Assembly (NCBI GenBank): GCA_014529385.2 | Contig: CM043968.1 | Location: 30,641,513-30,705,512 of the forward strand | Direction of reading: 5' to 3' | DNA: 64,000 nt | DNA from: Adiantum capillus-veneris | Taxonomy: Eukaryota > Streptophyta > Polypodiopsida > Polypodiales > Pteridaceae | In this document: in pieces, positions 25,891 to 37,657 of the stretch | Layout of the letters: each line of letters opens with the position of its first letter | Position numbering within the stretch: position 1 is the first letter of the stretch | Notes under the pieces: model-generated | The model's input: only the letters and a program-made list of their open reading frames with translations | Database searches by the model: none | Told to the model about the DNA's origin: nothing | Program-made: the position numbers and the translations under genes

Positions 25891-26801
25891 GACCACTGTG
25901 TGAACGCCAAAATGACAACAAGAGTGGGAGATCACTCGACCACTATACAATCATGAAAACCATGACCAATCGCATCAAAATCAATGCCTGTATATGCATA
26001 AAACAACTCCACAATCTGCTGTCTGCAAGCATATAATATGGGACAAACTGCTCAACCGAGTGTAAAGCGCATAACCATATACACAAGTATAGAGCAAACT
26101 AGCTCAAAACGCATCCCATAAGAGAAACTACCTGCAAAAATCTACAAAAAACCTGTGAAACGTGTGACTGTCTATCTGGCTGTTGCAAAAAATTTAGCAC
26201 TCAAAATTTTAAAATTTTGATATGACCAACGCGTGCAAAACTTGCCAAAACCCCAGGGTAGACTTTTGGATCACATATATCCAAATCCAGGTATGAGAAA
26301 TATGCTAAAAACGTCCGTTTTTGGCCCAAAAATGCAACATAAATTTGCTGTTGTTGAACCTACTATAATTTTGATCAGAATTTCAAAATATGTACATCAC
26401 CATCATGTTTGGAATGTGCCAAAACCCAAACCTAAACTCCTGGATCATATTCATCCGGCTCCGTGTGACGGAGATATTTAAAAAACATTGTTTCGAGAGT
26501 CCAAAACAACAAAAACGAACTTCGACACATTTTGTTCTTGCTCTCTCCAGAAAATTCAGCAATGGCTTGCTACACAAGCTTGATACAGGCTGAATATACA
26601 TGCCTAAGCTAAGATCTGACATTGTCAAGTCGTATCCACCGCCACCGAGAGCTCAAGCCGCCATAGTCGAGTAACTTAAGTGAGTGAGGTGCTCCTTATT
26701 CTTATGTATAGAAAGAATAAGGAAGTGTGTATACACATAGGGCAGGCGGTCAAATACCAAACATCCAGCCTCGGGCAAAGGCATAGCACCTTTATCCAAA
26801 C
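25877..26801 (-). mobile_element. Element-A-type retrotransposon fragment inside CACTA-2
   Basis: Internal sequence matching 28610-28850 and 29570-30010 is followed by an LTR segment (about 26672-26801, with GTGCTCCTTATTCTTATG) like those at 22530 and 30225. The segment between internal region and LTR is shortened: the primer-binding site and roughly the first 75 bp of LTR seen in the full copy are missing. No second LTR is present. Confidence 0.72.
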
Positions 26802-26824
26802 ACACGTGTCATAGGCGAGAGAGC

Positions 26825-27112
26825 TTGGCGTACTTAATCGACATCAGCGGTAACATCATTTTGGATGACGAAGGCAAGAAGGTGATCTCGTCCATGCGTG
26901 GCCTTTGCTCTCAGGTGTTTGGACACTACATACTAAACACTTGGAGTGAAGTGTCGAATGAATTAAAAGATAGAGTCGTCAACATCCTGCATGATAAGTT
27001 TCCCCTGTCAAATTGGGATGAGTGCTTCAATAAAGACTTGCTAAAGGTGCGGATGCGTGAGTACCGCAAGCACAAGCACTCTGAAGTACAGAAAGCAATA
27101 AAGCATGGGTGA
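26825..27112 (+). pseudogene. TNPA-like CACTA accessory gene fragment
   Basis: The frame encodes YLIDISGNIILDDEGKKVIS, TWSEVSNELKDRVVNILHDK and MREYRKHKHSEVQKAIKHG. This resembles the conserved core of plant Transposase_24-type proteins. It starts right after the retrotransposon fragment and ends before an intron-like GT/AG segment (27141-27210). It is separate from the frameshifted TNPA-like gene at 3671-4800. Confidence 0.5.
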
Positions 27113-27114
27113 AG

Positions 27115-27861
27115 CAGACCAAATTCAAAGAAAAAATAAGGTAAAAATTAGATTGTTTTGTAATTATATATTTATACTTACAGAAAGTCTTATTGTTTTT
27201 TTTTTTGCAGAACCCGACAGATATGCCGCTGGGACGCGATGAGACGTTAGATTAGTCGACGTCAAAGTAGCCGTAGCTAGATAACACTAGTTTTATTTTT
27301 TCACAGCATGTATTAGGAGATGACGTGTGTACGTCAATTTTGTAACTATTGGCCAACAATGTATTTTTCCAATAATGACAATTGTGTTGTAGCTAGTATA
27401 TTTTGATCAAAGCTTAACAATCAAGTGATTTTGCCTATGATGTGTATAATTTTGTAAGTTTATTACTTTGTCAATTCACTTTCGTCGATACACTTTTGTC
27501 AATTTTGCATCTTAATTTTGGAAATTTTATGTTCAAAATGGTTGATGGGGTGGCAGGGTAATGTATGCCTTGCCACCAAAAAATTTTATTCTCGGGCATC
27601 GCTATATACGTTGCTATTTTTGGACTTGCAACGTTGCTATATGCGTCTATATTTGCGTCGCTATATGCGTCTCTATTTGTGTCTCTATATGCATCTCTAT
27701 TTGCGTCGCTATATGCTATATTCGTATTTATATAGAGACGCAAACAGTGATGTTCTCTTTGCGACACATATAGAGACGCTTATAGTGGCATCGGGGGAAA
27801 AAATATCCCCGTTTATTTTCGTCGCTAAGGCCGGCACAAGTGTGAAGAACCCCTTGTAGTG
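27115..27861. other. CACTA-2 right flank, subterminal repeats and terminus
   Basis: AT-rich DNA to 27590 is followed by repeated GCGTCGCTATATGCGTCTCT-type units (27595-27720), their inverse (AGAGACGC) and the terminus CTTGTAGTG at 27853-27861. Confidence 0.8.
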
Positions 27862-27864
27862 ATG

Positions 27865-28425
27865 CATAGGATATACTAGGCCATTGCGGGCTCCTTTGGC
27901 AATCACTAGTGAACCACAATGCATCTGGAAAGACTGTTCTCTAAGCAGTATCTGACAACCAAAGTCTACTAACTGTCTCATTGAGATCAAGCTCTGTCTC
28001 AGCTGAGGAACGTAGCACACATGCCGTAGCGTGTATGATGCAATACTGGGCAAAGACAAACAAATGTCTCATGCACCCTCTATGTCAAACGACAAGCCAT
28101 CGGCCAAGTGCACACAGCCAAGTCTCCCACTAGAAAAAGTGTTGAACCAGTCACAATGCGGTGTGACATGGAAAGCAACATTGCTATCTAGTAACCACTG
28201 TGGAGAAAGTGTGCTATCCATAGACAAATCTGCAAGAGGTACACTCGAGGCAAGCATGCTATCACTGTCACTGGCATAGATTTCCACTAGAATTGCCTCA
28301 TTACAAAGCCGTATCTTCGCCTCACATACATCTCCACTGCTGCCTCATATGTCTGAAACAACAACGTCTAATGTGCCATGCGTGACCGCAATGCCAACAA
28401 CGCAAATATCAGCAAGAACGAGATC
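27865..28425 (-). pseudogene. Element A ORF, zinc knuckle and protease-like part
   Basis: The minus strand shows a CCHC knuckle CWHCGHAWHIRRCC (about 28413-28370), then WLLDSNVAFHVTPHCDWF (copia protease entry, with DSN in place of DSG), HLADGLSFDIEGA, an in-frame TGA near 28070, and LRHVCYVPQLRQSLISMRQL with GSLVIAKGARNGLVYPM. The last blocks match the region just before integrase in copia polyproteins. The frame is then cut by CACTA-2 and resumes at 23462. No integrase or reverse transcriptase follows. Confidence 0.68.
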
Positions 28426-30097
28426 GCTGTCTCTCAAAAGTCACCATAGTGGACTCTACACTATCACACATATCTGCAACCATAAGTGAATGGTTAAGAA
28501 CCAAAGTATGGCGAGAAATCTGGGAAAAATTTGGCAAAATCTCCCCTGTAAACTGAGCAAAACCTCAAGTACAATCTCAACCATAAACCATGCCAAAAAC
28601 TCGCAACAAAGTGGGAGGTAACTCGACCACTACACAATCATCAAAAGCATGATCAAACACATCAAAATTGATGCTCACATATGCATAAAACCAAGTCCAC
28701 AATCTGCAAACTCTACAAGCAAAACAACATGGGACAAACTGCTCAACTGAGCGTAAAGCGCATAACCCTATATGCAAGTAGAGAGCAAACTAGCTCAAAA
28801 CGCCTCCCTCTAGAGAAACTGCCTGCAAAAATATGAGAAAAACCTGTGAAACATGTGACTACCTGACTGTAGTCACACAAGCATACACAAATCCTCACTC
28901 CTACAAGAGTGGGTACAAGAACATCAAACTGTGTCCAAACTGACAAAACCTATCAAAGTGAGAACACTCTATCATTGTGTCAAAGTGGGAGTCTATCTCG
29001 ACCACTAAACCATCAGAGAGCAAACTGTGGATACACAAAACCATGGAGAGAAATCCTGGGAAAAATCCAATATATTTCCCTGGAAACTGAGCAAAAACTA
29101 AAAAATCTCACCAAATACACATGGAAATAGACACTCAGAGTCTAAAGTAAATCCACAAATGGTCTACATGCCAAAAGCCTGGTAAACTGGCTCACTCCTG
29201 ACCGAGTGGCTCTATGGATGTATACCTGTTCAAAAATCGCTGCAAACCTATAAATCTGCTACCTACGAGCTACACCTAGCTCAAGTTGTAGCCACAAAAT
29301 GCGTACATGGCATGAAACTACACAAAATCGTGCTAAAAAAGCTCTCTGAAATGCCCCACACAATCAAATAATGTGCATGAAACTGCATCCAGATGTGTAG
29401 CGATCCGAAATTTACATCCCAAAGTATCACTTGCATACGCAAAAACAAGGTGAATTCTCTCTCAAATAGCACCACAGTGTGCCATACATAGCCAAAGATG
29501 CAAACCGCATCACTCTCTACACTGTAGAAATCAAACGATAAAACCTCGATATGTTGAGATTGTTGACAGGCTGCTGCAAAAATACAACGCTCAAAATTTC
29601 AAATTGTGATATAATCAGCACGTTCGAGACATGCCAAAACCCAAGGTAGACTCCTAGATCATATATGTTCGAGTTCGGGTGTGAGAGATATGCCAAAAAC
29701 ATCCGTTTTTGGCTTAAAAACGCAGCATAAACTTGTTGTTGTTGCACCTACTGTAATTTTGATCAAAATTTCAAAAAATGGACATCACCATTGTGTTTGA
29801 AATGTACCAAGATCCTAACCTAGACTCCTGGATCATATCTATCCGACTCCGTGTGACGAAGATATGCAAAAAACACTATTTTGGAAGCCAAAAACAACAA
29901 AAACGAGCTGCAACACTTCTTGTTCATGCTCTTTCTTTGCAAAATTAAGCAATGGCTTGCTACACAATCTCTATACAAACTGAATATACATGTCTAAGCT
30001 CAGATCCGATGCCGTCCAGTCGTATTCACCGTCGTCGCCATAGCCGTGCTCCGTCGCTTTCGTCTCGTCGGGAAGCCATCACACGCGCGTCGACAAA
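28426..30097 (-). other. Element A leader with repeated modules
   Basis: This roughly 1.65-kb leader has no long frame. It contains two copies of a GGGAAAAAT...CTGTAAACTGAGC-like motif (28521-28558 and 29055-29092). Near 29630-29900 is an internal duplication in which TGCCAAAACCC, TAGACTCCT and GATCATAT recur. The same modules occur in element B. Confidence 0.65.
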
Positions 30098-30109
30098 GCT
30101 CTGATATCA
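30098..30109 (-). other. Element A primer-binding site
   Basis: The minus strand reads TGATATCAGAGC, 2 nt from the LTR. It differs by one base from TGGTATCAGAGC used by element B and copia-1, which matches the 3' end of plant initiator tRNA-Met. Confidence 0.7.
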
Positions 30110-30111
30110 CT

Positions 30112-30341
30112 TATGAGTGCACGTGTGCACGGATGTGTGCATGCGTATATGATGCGGTGCGTGCAGAAAGGGGAGGAGCACAAGACCGTGTGGATGGAGC
30201 AACCTCAAGAAGTAACTCAAGTGAGTGAGGTGCTCCTTATTCTTATGTATTAAAAAATAAGGAAGTGTGTATACATAGTGGGCGGGCAGTCGGACATTGG
30301 ACGTTCGGTCCGGGCAAAGACGTAGCGCCTTTACCCCAACA
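30112..30341 (-). repeat. Element A 5' LTR
   Basis: 230 bp, matching 22437-22658. The inner edge reads TATGAG on the plus strand instead of TGTGAG, so its terminal dinucleotide has mutated. Confidence 0.85.
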
Positions 30342-30346
30342 ATCAA

Positions 30347-30681
30347 GAACAATTAATGTGTCCTAATCTTGGTTTGATCATGTTGTTTGATTTTACCTTT
30401 ACTTTTATCCCCCTTCTCCCCTTGGGGGGTTCACCTCTTAGACATGTAAGTTAACACGGGAGTTCAAATGAACGAGTCTTTTAATTACCAAAATTTTAAA
30501 ATTTTAACAAGATTATATTAATTGAATGGGTTTTTTAATTGATTTTAGAGAAAAATCCGTAAGTTTTTGAAGAAAAAGGGGTCATTTTATTACCTTAGGC
30601 ATATAAGTAAAGGGGTTTTTTTTAATACCCTTTGAACGCACGTTATATGAATAGTTTCTTAAAAGTGCACCCCCCCCCCCC

Positions 30682-30712
<31 letters not shown>

Positions 30713-31108
30713 ACACACACATACGCTCAATCATACTACACAAAATACAACATTCAAGCTAAAGCTCCTTAACAAGTTGTTGGGGTGCTCTACCTACGAT
30801 TGCGTAAGAGAAAGCATCCCAACTAAGAATCATCTCACCAGCTTATTGAGCTTTAACATTAAGTGCAATTGTTTACTAAAAAGTAAACTCTATCAGCAAT
30901 GCAGATTGGTAACCTTGGGAGTATTAACAAATGGTGAAGCTCTTCTAACCAGTAGGCAATTTGGAAGAATCAACAAATATTTACACTCTTGACTGATTAG
31001 CAAGACACCTTATTACGGCTCCCTAGAACTAGGAAGCAGATTCACAACAATTAGTTGTTTTATACCTAGACAAGATCTTACATTAAATTGAATCAAGTAG
31101 GGACACGA
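30347..31108. other. Intergenic; possible MITE at 30425-30698 with a 29-nt poly-C
   Basis: A GGGGGGTTCACCTCTTA left edge (30425) and a TTAAAAGTGCAC plus poly-C right edge (30670-30698) look like imperfect inverted ends. A (CA)n run follows. Three other sites (6350-6416, 15763-15880, 41172-41220) resemble one or other end. No gene is supported. Confidence 0.42.
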
Positions 31109-31113
31109 AATAG

Positions 31114-31138
31114 TGTGAGTGCGCGAATGCGGCATGTG

Positions 31139-31199
<61 letters not shown>

Positions 31200-31368
31200 C
31201 AGGATGTGGGTGGAGCTCCCAAATCTTACTATATGAGCACAATGCGAGAATGAGTGAGAGCTCTTTATTCTTTGTATGTATAAAGAATAAGAAGATAAAT
31301 GTGGGCGGTTGGACACTGGCTGACGCACACAAGCAAAGCACGGTGAGGCACACTGCCTTTACCTAACA
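31114..31368 (-). repeat. Element B 3' LTR with (GA)n tract
   Basis: 255 bp, ending CCTAACA on the plus strand. A (GA)n tract at 31141-31194 lies toward the U5 side and explains most of the length difference from the 231-bp 5' LTR. Confidence 0.88.
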
Positions 31369-31381
31369 CTTTCCCACTAAG
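31369..31381 (-). other. Element B polypurine tract
   Basis: The minus strand reads CTTAGTGGGAAAG immediately before TGTTAGG, the LTR start. Confidence 0.7.
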
Positions 31382-31662
31382 GGTTGTGTGCTGATGAGTG
31401 GCGAGAAGACTAGCCTACAACTAGTATATACAAGAGGTGAGAGAAGATGGCTCTCAACTTATGCCCACTAGCTCACTCTGTAACCGCTCTAGTGTAGATG
31501 CAACATGCATACCACTAGGGCTAGAGCTACGACGACACTCTTGATGCAGGTATCAAGTGACTCCCTGCATGGCTCCACAATGCACAATGCCAGTGTCAGT
31601 CTCATCGAACGATTGATAACTCCCACTGCAAATGCACCAAACCGCGTAAGAAAGATCAGGTC

Positions 31663-32465
31663 TCAAGACCAAAAGGTCAGACATGAGAGACCGAAAGCCG
31701 ACGAAACATGCACTATGTGTGCCAACTTATCCCTGTCAGCAACCTCAGTGCCATATGCATCCTCATCAGGAACCCCCTGACTATGCATCACCATGTCAGC
31801 ATCGTCTGGCAAAGGCATATCTACTGAGAATGACTGCAAAACCAAAAAATCAGTACCGCTGCAATCACACACAGCTATTTGAAAGACACTGTCGCCCTCA
31901 AACGTATCAGACACATCATAGAACAATGCATCGGTCTCTGGCTCAACAAATGTCACCTCAATTGATGATTGACCAAGCTGTGCATCCCCAGAGATACCAC
32001 TGTCTACGTGAACGTCACCACAAGACAAATGCACAACCTGCTCTCCATGCAGCACATCCGCAAAAGAGACACGCCTTGTCTCTCGCTCCAAACATGGTAC
32101 ATCTCGTAGCGTAAGCAACGCACCGCTAGGTAAAGACATGCATACATCTCCAGCATCCTCTATGTCATATGCTGAACCATCAGCAAACTGCACACAACCA
32201 AGTCTCCCACTAGAGAAAGAGCAAAACAAATCACGATGTGGAGTCACGTGAAAAACTGCATGCTCGTTTAGTAGAAAACGCATAGACAATGTGCTATCCC
32301 AAGACACAAACTAGTCTGAAGGCAAGCTAGACTCAAAAGTGACATGTCCGTCACATGCATACTCTATAGCATCTGTCCTCATAGTAGCACCATGCATCTG
32401 CCTCTTTCGCTGCCTCATACGCCTGAAGCAACAACGCCTAATATGCCCATCGTGGCCGCAGTGCA
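31663..32465 (-). pseudogene. Element B ORF: knuckle remnant, protease-like domain, acidic C-terminus
   Basis: A knuckle-like MLHCGHDGHIRRCC (near 32465) has lost its first Cys, and a stop (SLPSD*) precedes the long frame 32307-31663. That frame starts with FLLNEHAVFHVTPHRDLF, where the DSG catalytic motif has become NEH. It continues with SSGRLGCVQFADGSAYDIED, VCMSLPSGALLTLRDVP and LERETRRVSFADVLH, then a 120-residue acidic tail ending VSSAFGLSCLTFWS. The segment between protease and tail that element A has (GSLVIAKG block) is missing. No polymerase domains are present. Confidence 0.65.
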
Positions 32466-32545
32466 ACATGTCAGTTGCGATCGTGAGCGAGAACCGTCTC
32501 GAACCTGAAGCGTCTCCATATCCATGCCAAAACTATGGCAAACAA

Positions 32546-32737
32546 TGAAGGAGTACGAGCGGAAGTGCGACGCGAGAGAGAGTGCGAGAAGAAGAGCACG
32601 ACGATATGGTGAACTCGCTCTACTGTAATGTGTAGAGCATAGTGAGTTCTTATTAGGTTTTTACAAAAGAACATGTGTACATACCTGGTGGCCCGCCCAC
32701 TTACCTGGGCGACCACATTGGGCTTTATACCCCAACA
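32546..32737 (-). repeat. Copia-1 3' LTR
   Basis: Reads TGTTGGGGTATAAAGCCC from its minus-strand start and ends CTCCTTCA. A short GA run lies near the U5 end. Confidence 0.93.
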
Positions 32738-32750
32738 ACCTCCCACTTAA
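32738..32750 (-). other. Copia-1 polypurine tract
   Basis: The minus strand reads TTAAGTGGGAGGT directly before the LTR. It is identical at copia-2 (59758-59770). Confidence 0.8.
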
Positions 32751-32794
32751 AGTCCAATGTGGTACTTTAAGTGTGAGAGAACCTACTATACAAG

Positions 32795-35700
32795 CTAATA
32801 TACAAGAGATGTAGAGAAGTGATGTACTACCCTACACCTAACTGCTTGCGAAAATGCGCAAAAGCTCTCTGAGGGAAGTCCTTTTGTAAGTAGATCAGCA
32901 GGATTTTCTGTGGTGTTAACTTTGACAAGCTGAAGTTGCTTATCCTCGAGCATTTCCCTGATGAAGTGATACTTCACATCCACATGCTTTGTCTTTGAGT
33001 GATAAACTGGATTGCGAGCCAATTGTATAGCACTTTGACTATCACAATATAACACAGGCATCTCTTCTTTGATTCCCAAATCTGTTACTAGTCGATTAAG
33101 CCAAATTGATTCTTTGCATGCCTCTGATGCTGCAACATATTCAGCCTCTGTAGTAGAGTGAGTAACACAATCTTGTAATCTAGAACGCCATGATACTGCT
33201 CCACCAGCCAATGTAAAGACATACCCTGACGTAGACCTTCGGTTGTCTAAGTCACCTGCATAATCTGAGTCTGTAAAACCCTTTACACTTAGCTCCTGAC
33301 TCCCATAGCATATACACATACTCTTTGTAGCTTTCAGGTATCTCAATATTCCTTTCACTGCCTCCCAATGTTTCTTGCCTGGGTTTGACATGTATCGATT
33401 TACTACTTCCACTGCAAATGCAATGTCTGGGCGAGTAGCAATCATTGCATACATCAAACTACCCACTGCAGACGCATATGGAATCTTATCCATTTCAGCC
33501 TGTTCTTCCTTAGACACAGGACAATCTTGTTTGCTAAGTTTCACATATGGTGGCAATGGAACACTCAATGCCTTTCCCTTCTCCATATTGAAACGTTGCA
33601 AAACCTTGTCAATATACTCTGTTTGAGATAACCAAATCAACTTCTTTGATCCGTCTCTCTCAATGCGCATACCAAGTATATGACTTGCCTCACCCATGTC
33701 TTTCATGTCAAACGATTTTGCCATCTTTGACTTCAAAGCTGAAATTTCTTCCAAGTGCTTGCCAGCAATCAACATGTCATCCACATACAAAATAAGGATC
33801 AGCCAACTACCATCCTTAGCCTTCTTTGTATATAGACAGTGATCGAACTCACTACGTTTGTAGCCTTGAGAAAGCATAAACTTGTGGAATTTATGGTACC
33901 ATGCCCTCGGTGATTGTTTTAAGCCCTAAAGACTCTTTAACAACTGGCATACCCAATCTTCTTTGCCTTTCTCAACAAACCCTTCTGGCTGCTGCATGTA
34001 AATTTCCACATCTAAATCACCATGCAAGAACGCTGTCTGGACATCCATTTGGTGCAACACCAAATCTAATATGGCAACCAATGCAAGAAAGCATCTCAAT
34101 GTAGTCATCTTGACCACCGGAGAGAAGACTTCATCAAAGTCAATGCCTTGTTCTTGATCAAAGCCCTTGGCAACAAGCCTTGCTTTGTACTTTGGCTGAC
34201 TATCATGAGCGGTGATCTTATACCTGTAAACCCATTTACAAGGTAGAGCCTTTTTGCCCTGTGGTAATTTAACTAGCTTCCATGTCTTGTTTTTATGCAG
34301 AGCTGTCATCTCTGACTGCATGGCCAATTGCCAATTCCCGGAGTCCTTCATTTGCACTGCTTCCTTGTAACATGAAGGCTCATTGCAATCAATCAACATG
34401 ACATAGTTCATAGATGGAACAAACCTATCAGGAGGTCGCGTGACACGTCCAAATCTACGCACAATAGGTGGCTCAGGCTCAGCCACAACCTGTGGTTCCA
34501 CTCTATCCTGTCCTTGCTCCTCTTGAGCCCTGACATTTTGTCTTGCATATGCCTCACAGCGAAAGACTCTGAGATGCTTGTATGAGGGCATTTTGCCTGA
34601 CCATACCATCTCTGGCACTGAATCCTTCTGCAAAACCTTGCTAGGAGATCTATTTACAAGATGAACAGCTGTTGATACAGCTTCAGCCCAAAACCCATTT
34701 GGCAGTTGTGCATTAGACAACATACTTCTGACCTTCTCTTGTATGGTCCTATTCATCCTCTCAGCAACACCATTTTGAGGAGGATTGTAAGGAGCAGTAA
34801 GTTCACGTTTTATACCTTTTGACTCACAAAAGTCCTGAAAGGCCTTTGAAACATACTCTCCACCATTGTCAGTGCGTAAGCATTTAAGCTTCTTGCCACT
34901 CTGATTCTCCACAAGTGTCACAAACGTTTTGAAAACACTAAACGCTTCATCCTTGTGCTTGAGAAAGTAAACCCATACTTTCCTCAAGTAATCATCTATA
35001 AATGTCATAAAGTAAGAAGCTCCCCCCAGAGATAGGTTAGGCATAGGTCCACACAAATCACTATGAACAAGTGCCAACTGTGTATCTCTTCTACTGCTTC
35101 TATGCTTATGTGGCTGCTGTGTTTGCTTACCATACAGACAATGTTCACAAAATTCAAAATCATTAAATGAAAAGCCATGCAAATAACCAGAACGAGACAA
35201 GATTTCCATTCCCTTCTTGGACATATGTCCTAACCGGCTATGCCACAAAGAAACATTCGGCTGCTCGGTTACATTGATTACATTTTTAGAGACATTTGAT
35301 ACATAAATCATGTAAAGTCCTGCAGACTTTACTCCATGTGCTACTGTCATAGAACCCTTGGATATCTTCCACATGTTCTGTCCAAAAGTGGTGACGTAGC
35401 CAGCATCATCAAGTAAACCTGTGCTGATCAAGCTCTTTGTAATTGCAGGAACATGTCTCACATTCTTCAGTGTGAAAGAAGAGCCATTCTGAAACTTCAA
35501 TTGAACATCTCCAACACCTAAGATCTCACATGTCTGCCCATTGCCTAGCCGAACATGATCTTTAGTGGTCACATACCACTCCTTGTTTGGAGACACATGA
35601 AGTGATGCCCCTGAGTCTATAATCCAGTCACTCAGTGCATTTCCATCAGATGCTGTAAGAAGAGCTGAGTCCATTGTATTCTTCAAGAAGTAGATGTCTC

Positions 35701-36571
35701 CTGACACTAGACTGTCATCCTCTGCAACAATGTTTGTCACATTTATTTCTTGAATCTTCACTGAGGACTTGTTCTTCTCACTATGGTCTTCAGCTTTCTC
35801 TTTGCCTTTTTCTGCTTTCCATTCTCTGCAGTCTCTTTTCATGTGACCCTTCTTACCACAATGGTAGCATTCTATGTCACTCTTGCCTTTAGCACTGCGG
35901 GACTTGCTACGAGACTGATTCCTCTTTCCACCTTTGTACTTTTCTTTGGTCCTTCCCCTGACAACTAAGGATGTTCCTTTGCCTTTGTCCATTGTCTTTC
36001 TATTGGTTTCTTCAGTAAGCAGACTTCCTTCTACACCTGCTATGTTCAAACCATCTGGAGGTGCATAATTACTCAAAGCTGTGCGAAAAGTGTCACAACT
36101 TTTCGGCAATGTGATCAACAGGAACATAGCTCTAACAGGTTCATCAAACTTGACACCTTGAGCTGACAACTGACTATAGATTGTGTTGAATTCATTCAGA
36201 TGATTGGACATAGGTGTCCCTTCTTTCATCTTCAAGTCAACAAGCTTCTTAAGCCAGTATACCTGTGAAGCTGCACTCTACTTCTCATAAAGATCACTCA
36301 GCTTTAACCATGCTTGATAAGCCGACATCTCGTCTGCTACATTGAAGTAAACGCTTTCTGCCAAAGTCAGCATAATGGTAGAAAGTGCCAATTCATCCAT
36401 TTCGCTCCATTCATCTTCGTCCATATCTTCTGGTTTTATCCCCTTGAGCTTTATAGGTTTTATCTGCTTCTTTTGTACCAACACGTGCCAAATCTGTTTC
36501 TTCCACAATGGGAAATTGGTTCCATCCATCTTCTTGATATTGTAAAGAGCAGTGTCCTGTGATCCAGCCAT
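32795..36571 (-). pseudogene. Copia-1 gag-pol polyprotein, two premature stops
   Basis: Order on the minus strand: gag (starts MAGSQDTALYNIKKMDGTNF at 36571), CCHC knuckle CYHCGKKGHMKRDC, protease WIIDSGASLHVSP, GAG-pre-integrase LWHSRLGHMSKKGMEILSR, integrase core with LVHSDLCGP, RTDNGGEY and NGVAERMNRT (D, D, E), reverse transcriptase with HQMDVQTAFLHGDL and LYVDDMLI, and RNase H with YCDSQSAIQLARNP and TKHVDVKYHFIRE. Stops: TAG near 36278 (EK*SAASQ) and TAG near 33923 in SL*GLKQSPRAW, where copia-2 has SLYGLKQ. About 80 residues after the integrase core (CEAYA) are deleted relative to copia-2. Catalytic residues of the visible domains are intact. Confidence 0.92.
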
Positions 36572-36579
36572 AGCTACGC

Positions 36580-37655
36580 TTCACAGTAGTTTACTTTTCT
36601 GGGAAAAATTCGGCAGAGTTTCCCCTGTAAACTGACCTCTGAACCAATATCAACCTGTCAAATGAACCAAGAAAGCTTCAGATTCTGCAGAAATTTTGGC
36701 AGAGTCTCCTTTGTAAAATGGCTCTGGTGTACTAAAAACAGACCAAAAAGCAGCTCAAAAAACACCGTCTCTCTGACACTGTAAGCTGCGGGTAAACCTG
36801 TCGTGCACCTGTACTGTCTCTGACTGTCCTGTAAGCATAGACTGCGACAATGCCTCAATAGCAGTAAAGCAAAGATGCAATCCCAGTTGTCTAACTCACA
36901 GTCAATACATCCTAGCTGCCTATCTAAGGGTGCTCGAGGGATCGCTCCAAGACCTGTATCACCGAAAGGATCTCAGCATTCGAGAATCCCCCAGCTCAAT
37001 AAAACCTCACTCGACCCTCAACAAAGGCTGCAGTAAATCTGGCAGTACATAGACTTCCCACAAAGTCATACATCCACAAATTTCCCACTGTATGTTGTAA
37101 CCGCTGCGGCGGTTGTTTGCTGCGTGACTCACAGCCAGCAAACCCTCAACATACATACATCATCTCTGACAATACATCCCATGTGGAAGTACCTGCAATG
37201 TCAGGATGAAATTTGGAATATCAAGCAGCAAACACAAGCTACTTGATGAACTAGTGGATGTCGACTACAGTCTGTGTGTAGATGCGCCCGTGTCGTATGT
37301 GACACGCCTCCAAGAACTGTGAGCCGTCCTTCTATGTGTAGACAGCCACAAATCAACACTCTGGGAGTGTCGATATCCTCAGCACTTGCAGTCGTAGGCC
37401 GAAAAACCCAAATTTGCAGAGTCGGATCTGCACCCGCTGAGACCATGTAGTCGAAAATGGCCCGCGCAGAACTTTGTCGAAGCCGAACGGTGACCGAGAT
37501 GACCTCAGAATGAAATTCTGAGCACACCAAGGCCTACGGGTACTCCCACAAGATTTGGGGCCGTGTCTTCGCCTGTCGAATTTCACTCCAATCTGAGCTG
37601 GTGACTCTAGCCTCCTGCAGTGCTGCCCCGAGCCTCGATCTGAGCTCTGATACCA
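36580..37655 (-). other. Copia-1 leader and primer-binding site
   Basis: No reading frame of note. The motif GGGAAAAAT...CCCCTGTAAACTG occurs at 36599-36641, with a weaker copy at 36688-36726. The primer-binding site is at 37644-37655, 2 nt from the LTR. Confidence 0.75.
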
Positions 37656-37657
37656 GT

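Larger units (their letters stand above)
23463..27861 (+). mobile_element. Complete CACTA element (CACTA-2) inserted in element A
   Basis: The left end CACTACAAGAGGTCCTTCA and the complement of the right end CACTACAAGGGGTTCTTCA agree at 17 of 19 bases. Both ends are bordered by ATG (23460-23462 and 27862-27864), the 3-bp duplication expected of CACTA transposition. Subterminal motifs (TATAGCGACGC type) occur at 23490-23625 and 27595-27785. Only fragments of transposase genes remain, and the interior holds pieces of an ORF1-like repeat and of an element-A-type retrotransposon. The copy is non-autonomous. Confidence 0.9.
22432..30346 (-). mobile_element. Element A: non-autonomous copia-type LTR retrotransposon, split by a CACTA element
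   Basis: LTRs lie at 22437-22658 (3') and 30112-30341 (5'), bordered by the 5-bp duplication ATCAA (22432-22436 and 30342-30346). A primer-binding-like site sits 2 nt inside the 5' LTR and a polypurine tract abuts the 3' LTR. After removing the CACTA insertion the element is about 3.5 kb. It encodes a zinc knuckle, a protease-like domain and an unrecognised C-terminus, but no integrase, reverse transcriptase or RNase H. By hand count the alignable LTR portion differs at roughly 7% of positions, so the copy is not recent. Confidence 0.88.

Noticed and set aside
33926-36235. Treating the long copia-1 frame as an independent host gene
   Set aside because: It lies between LTRs with a target duplication and contains gag, protease, integrase and RT blocks in copia order.
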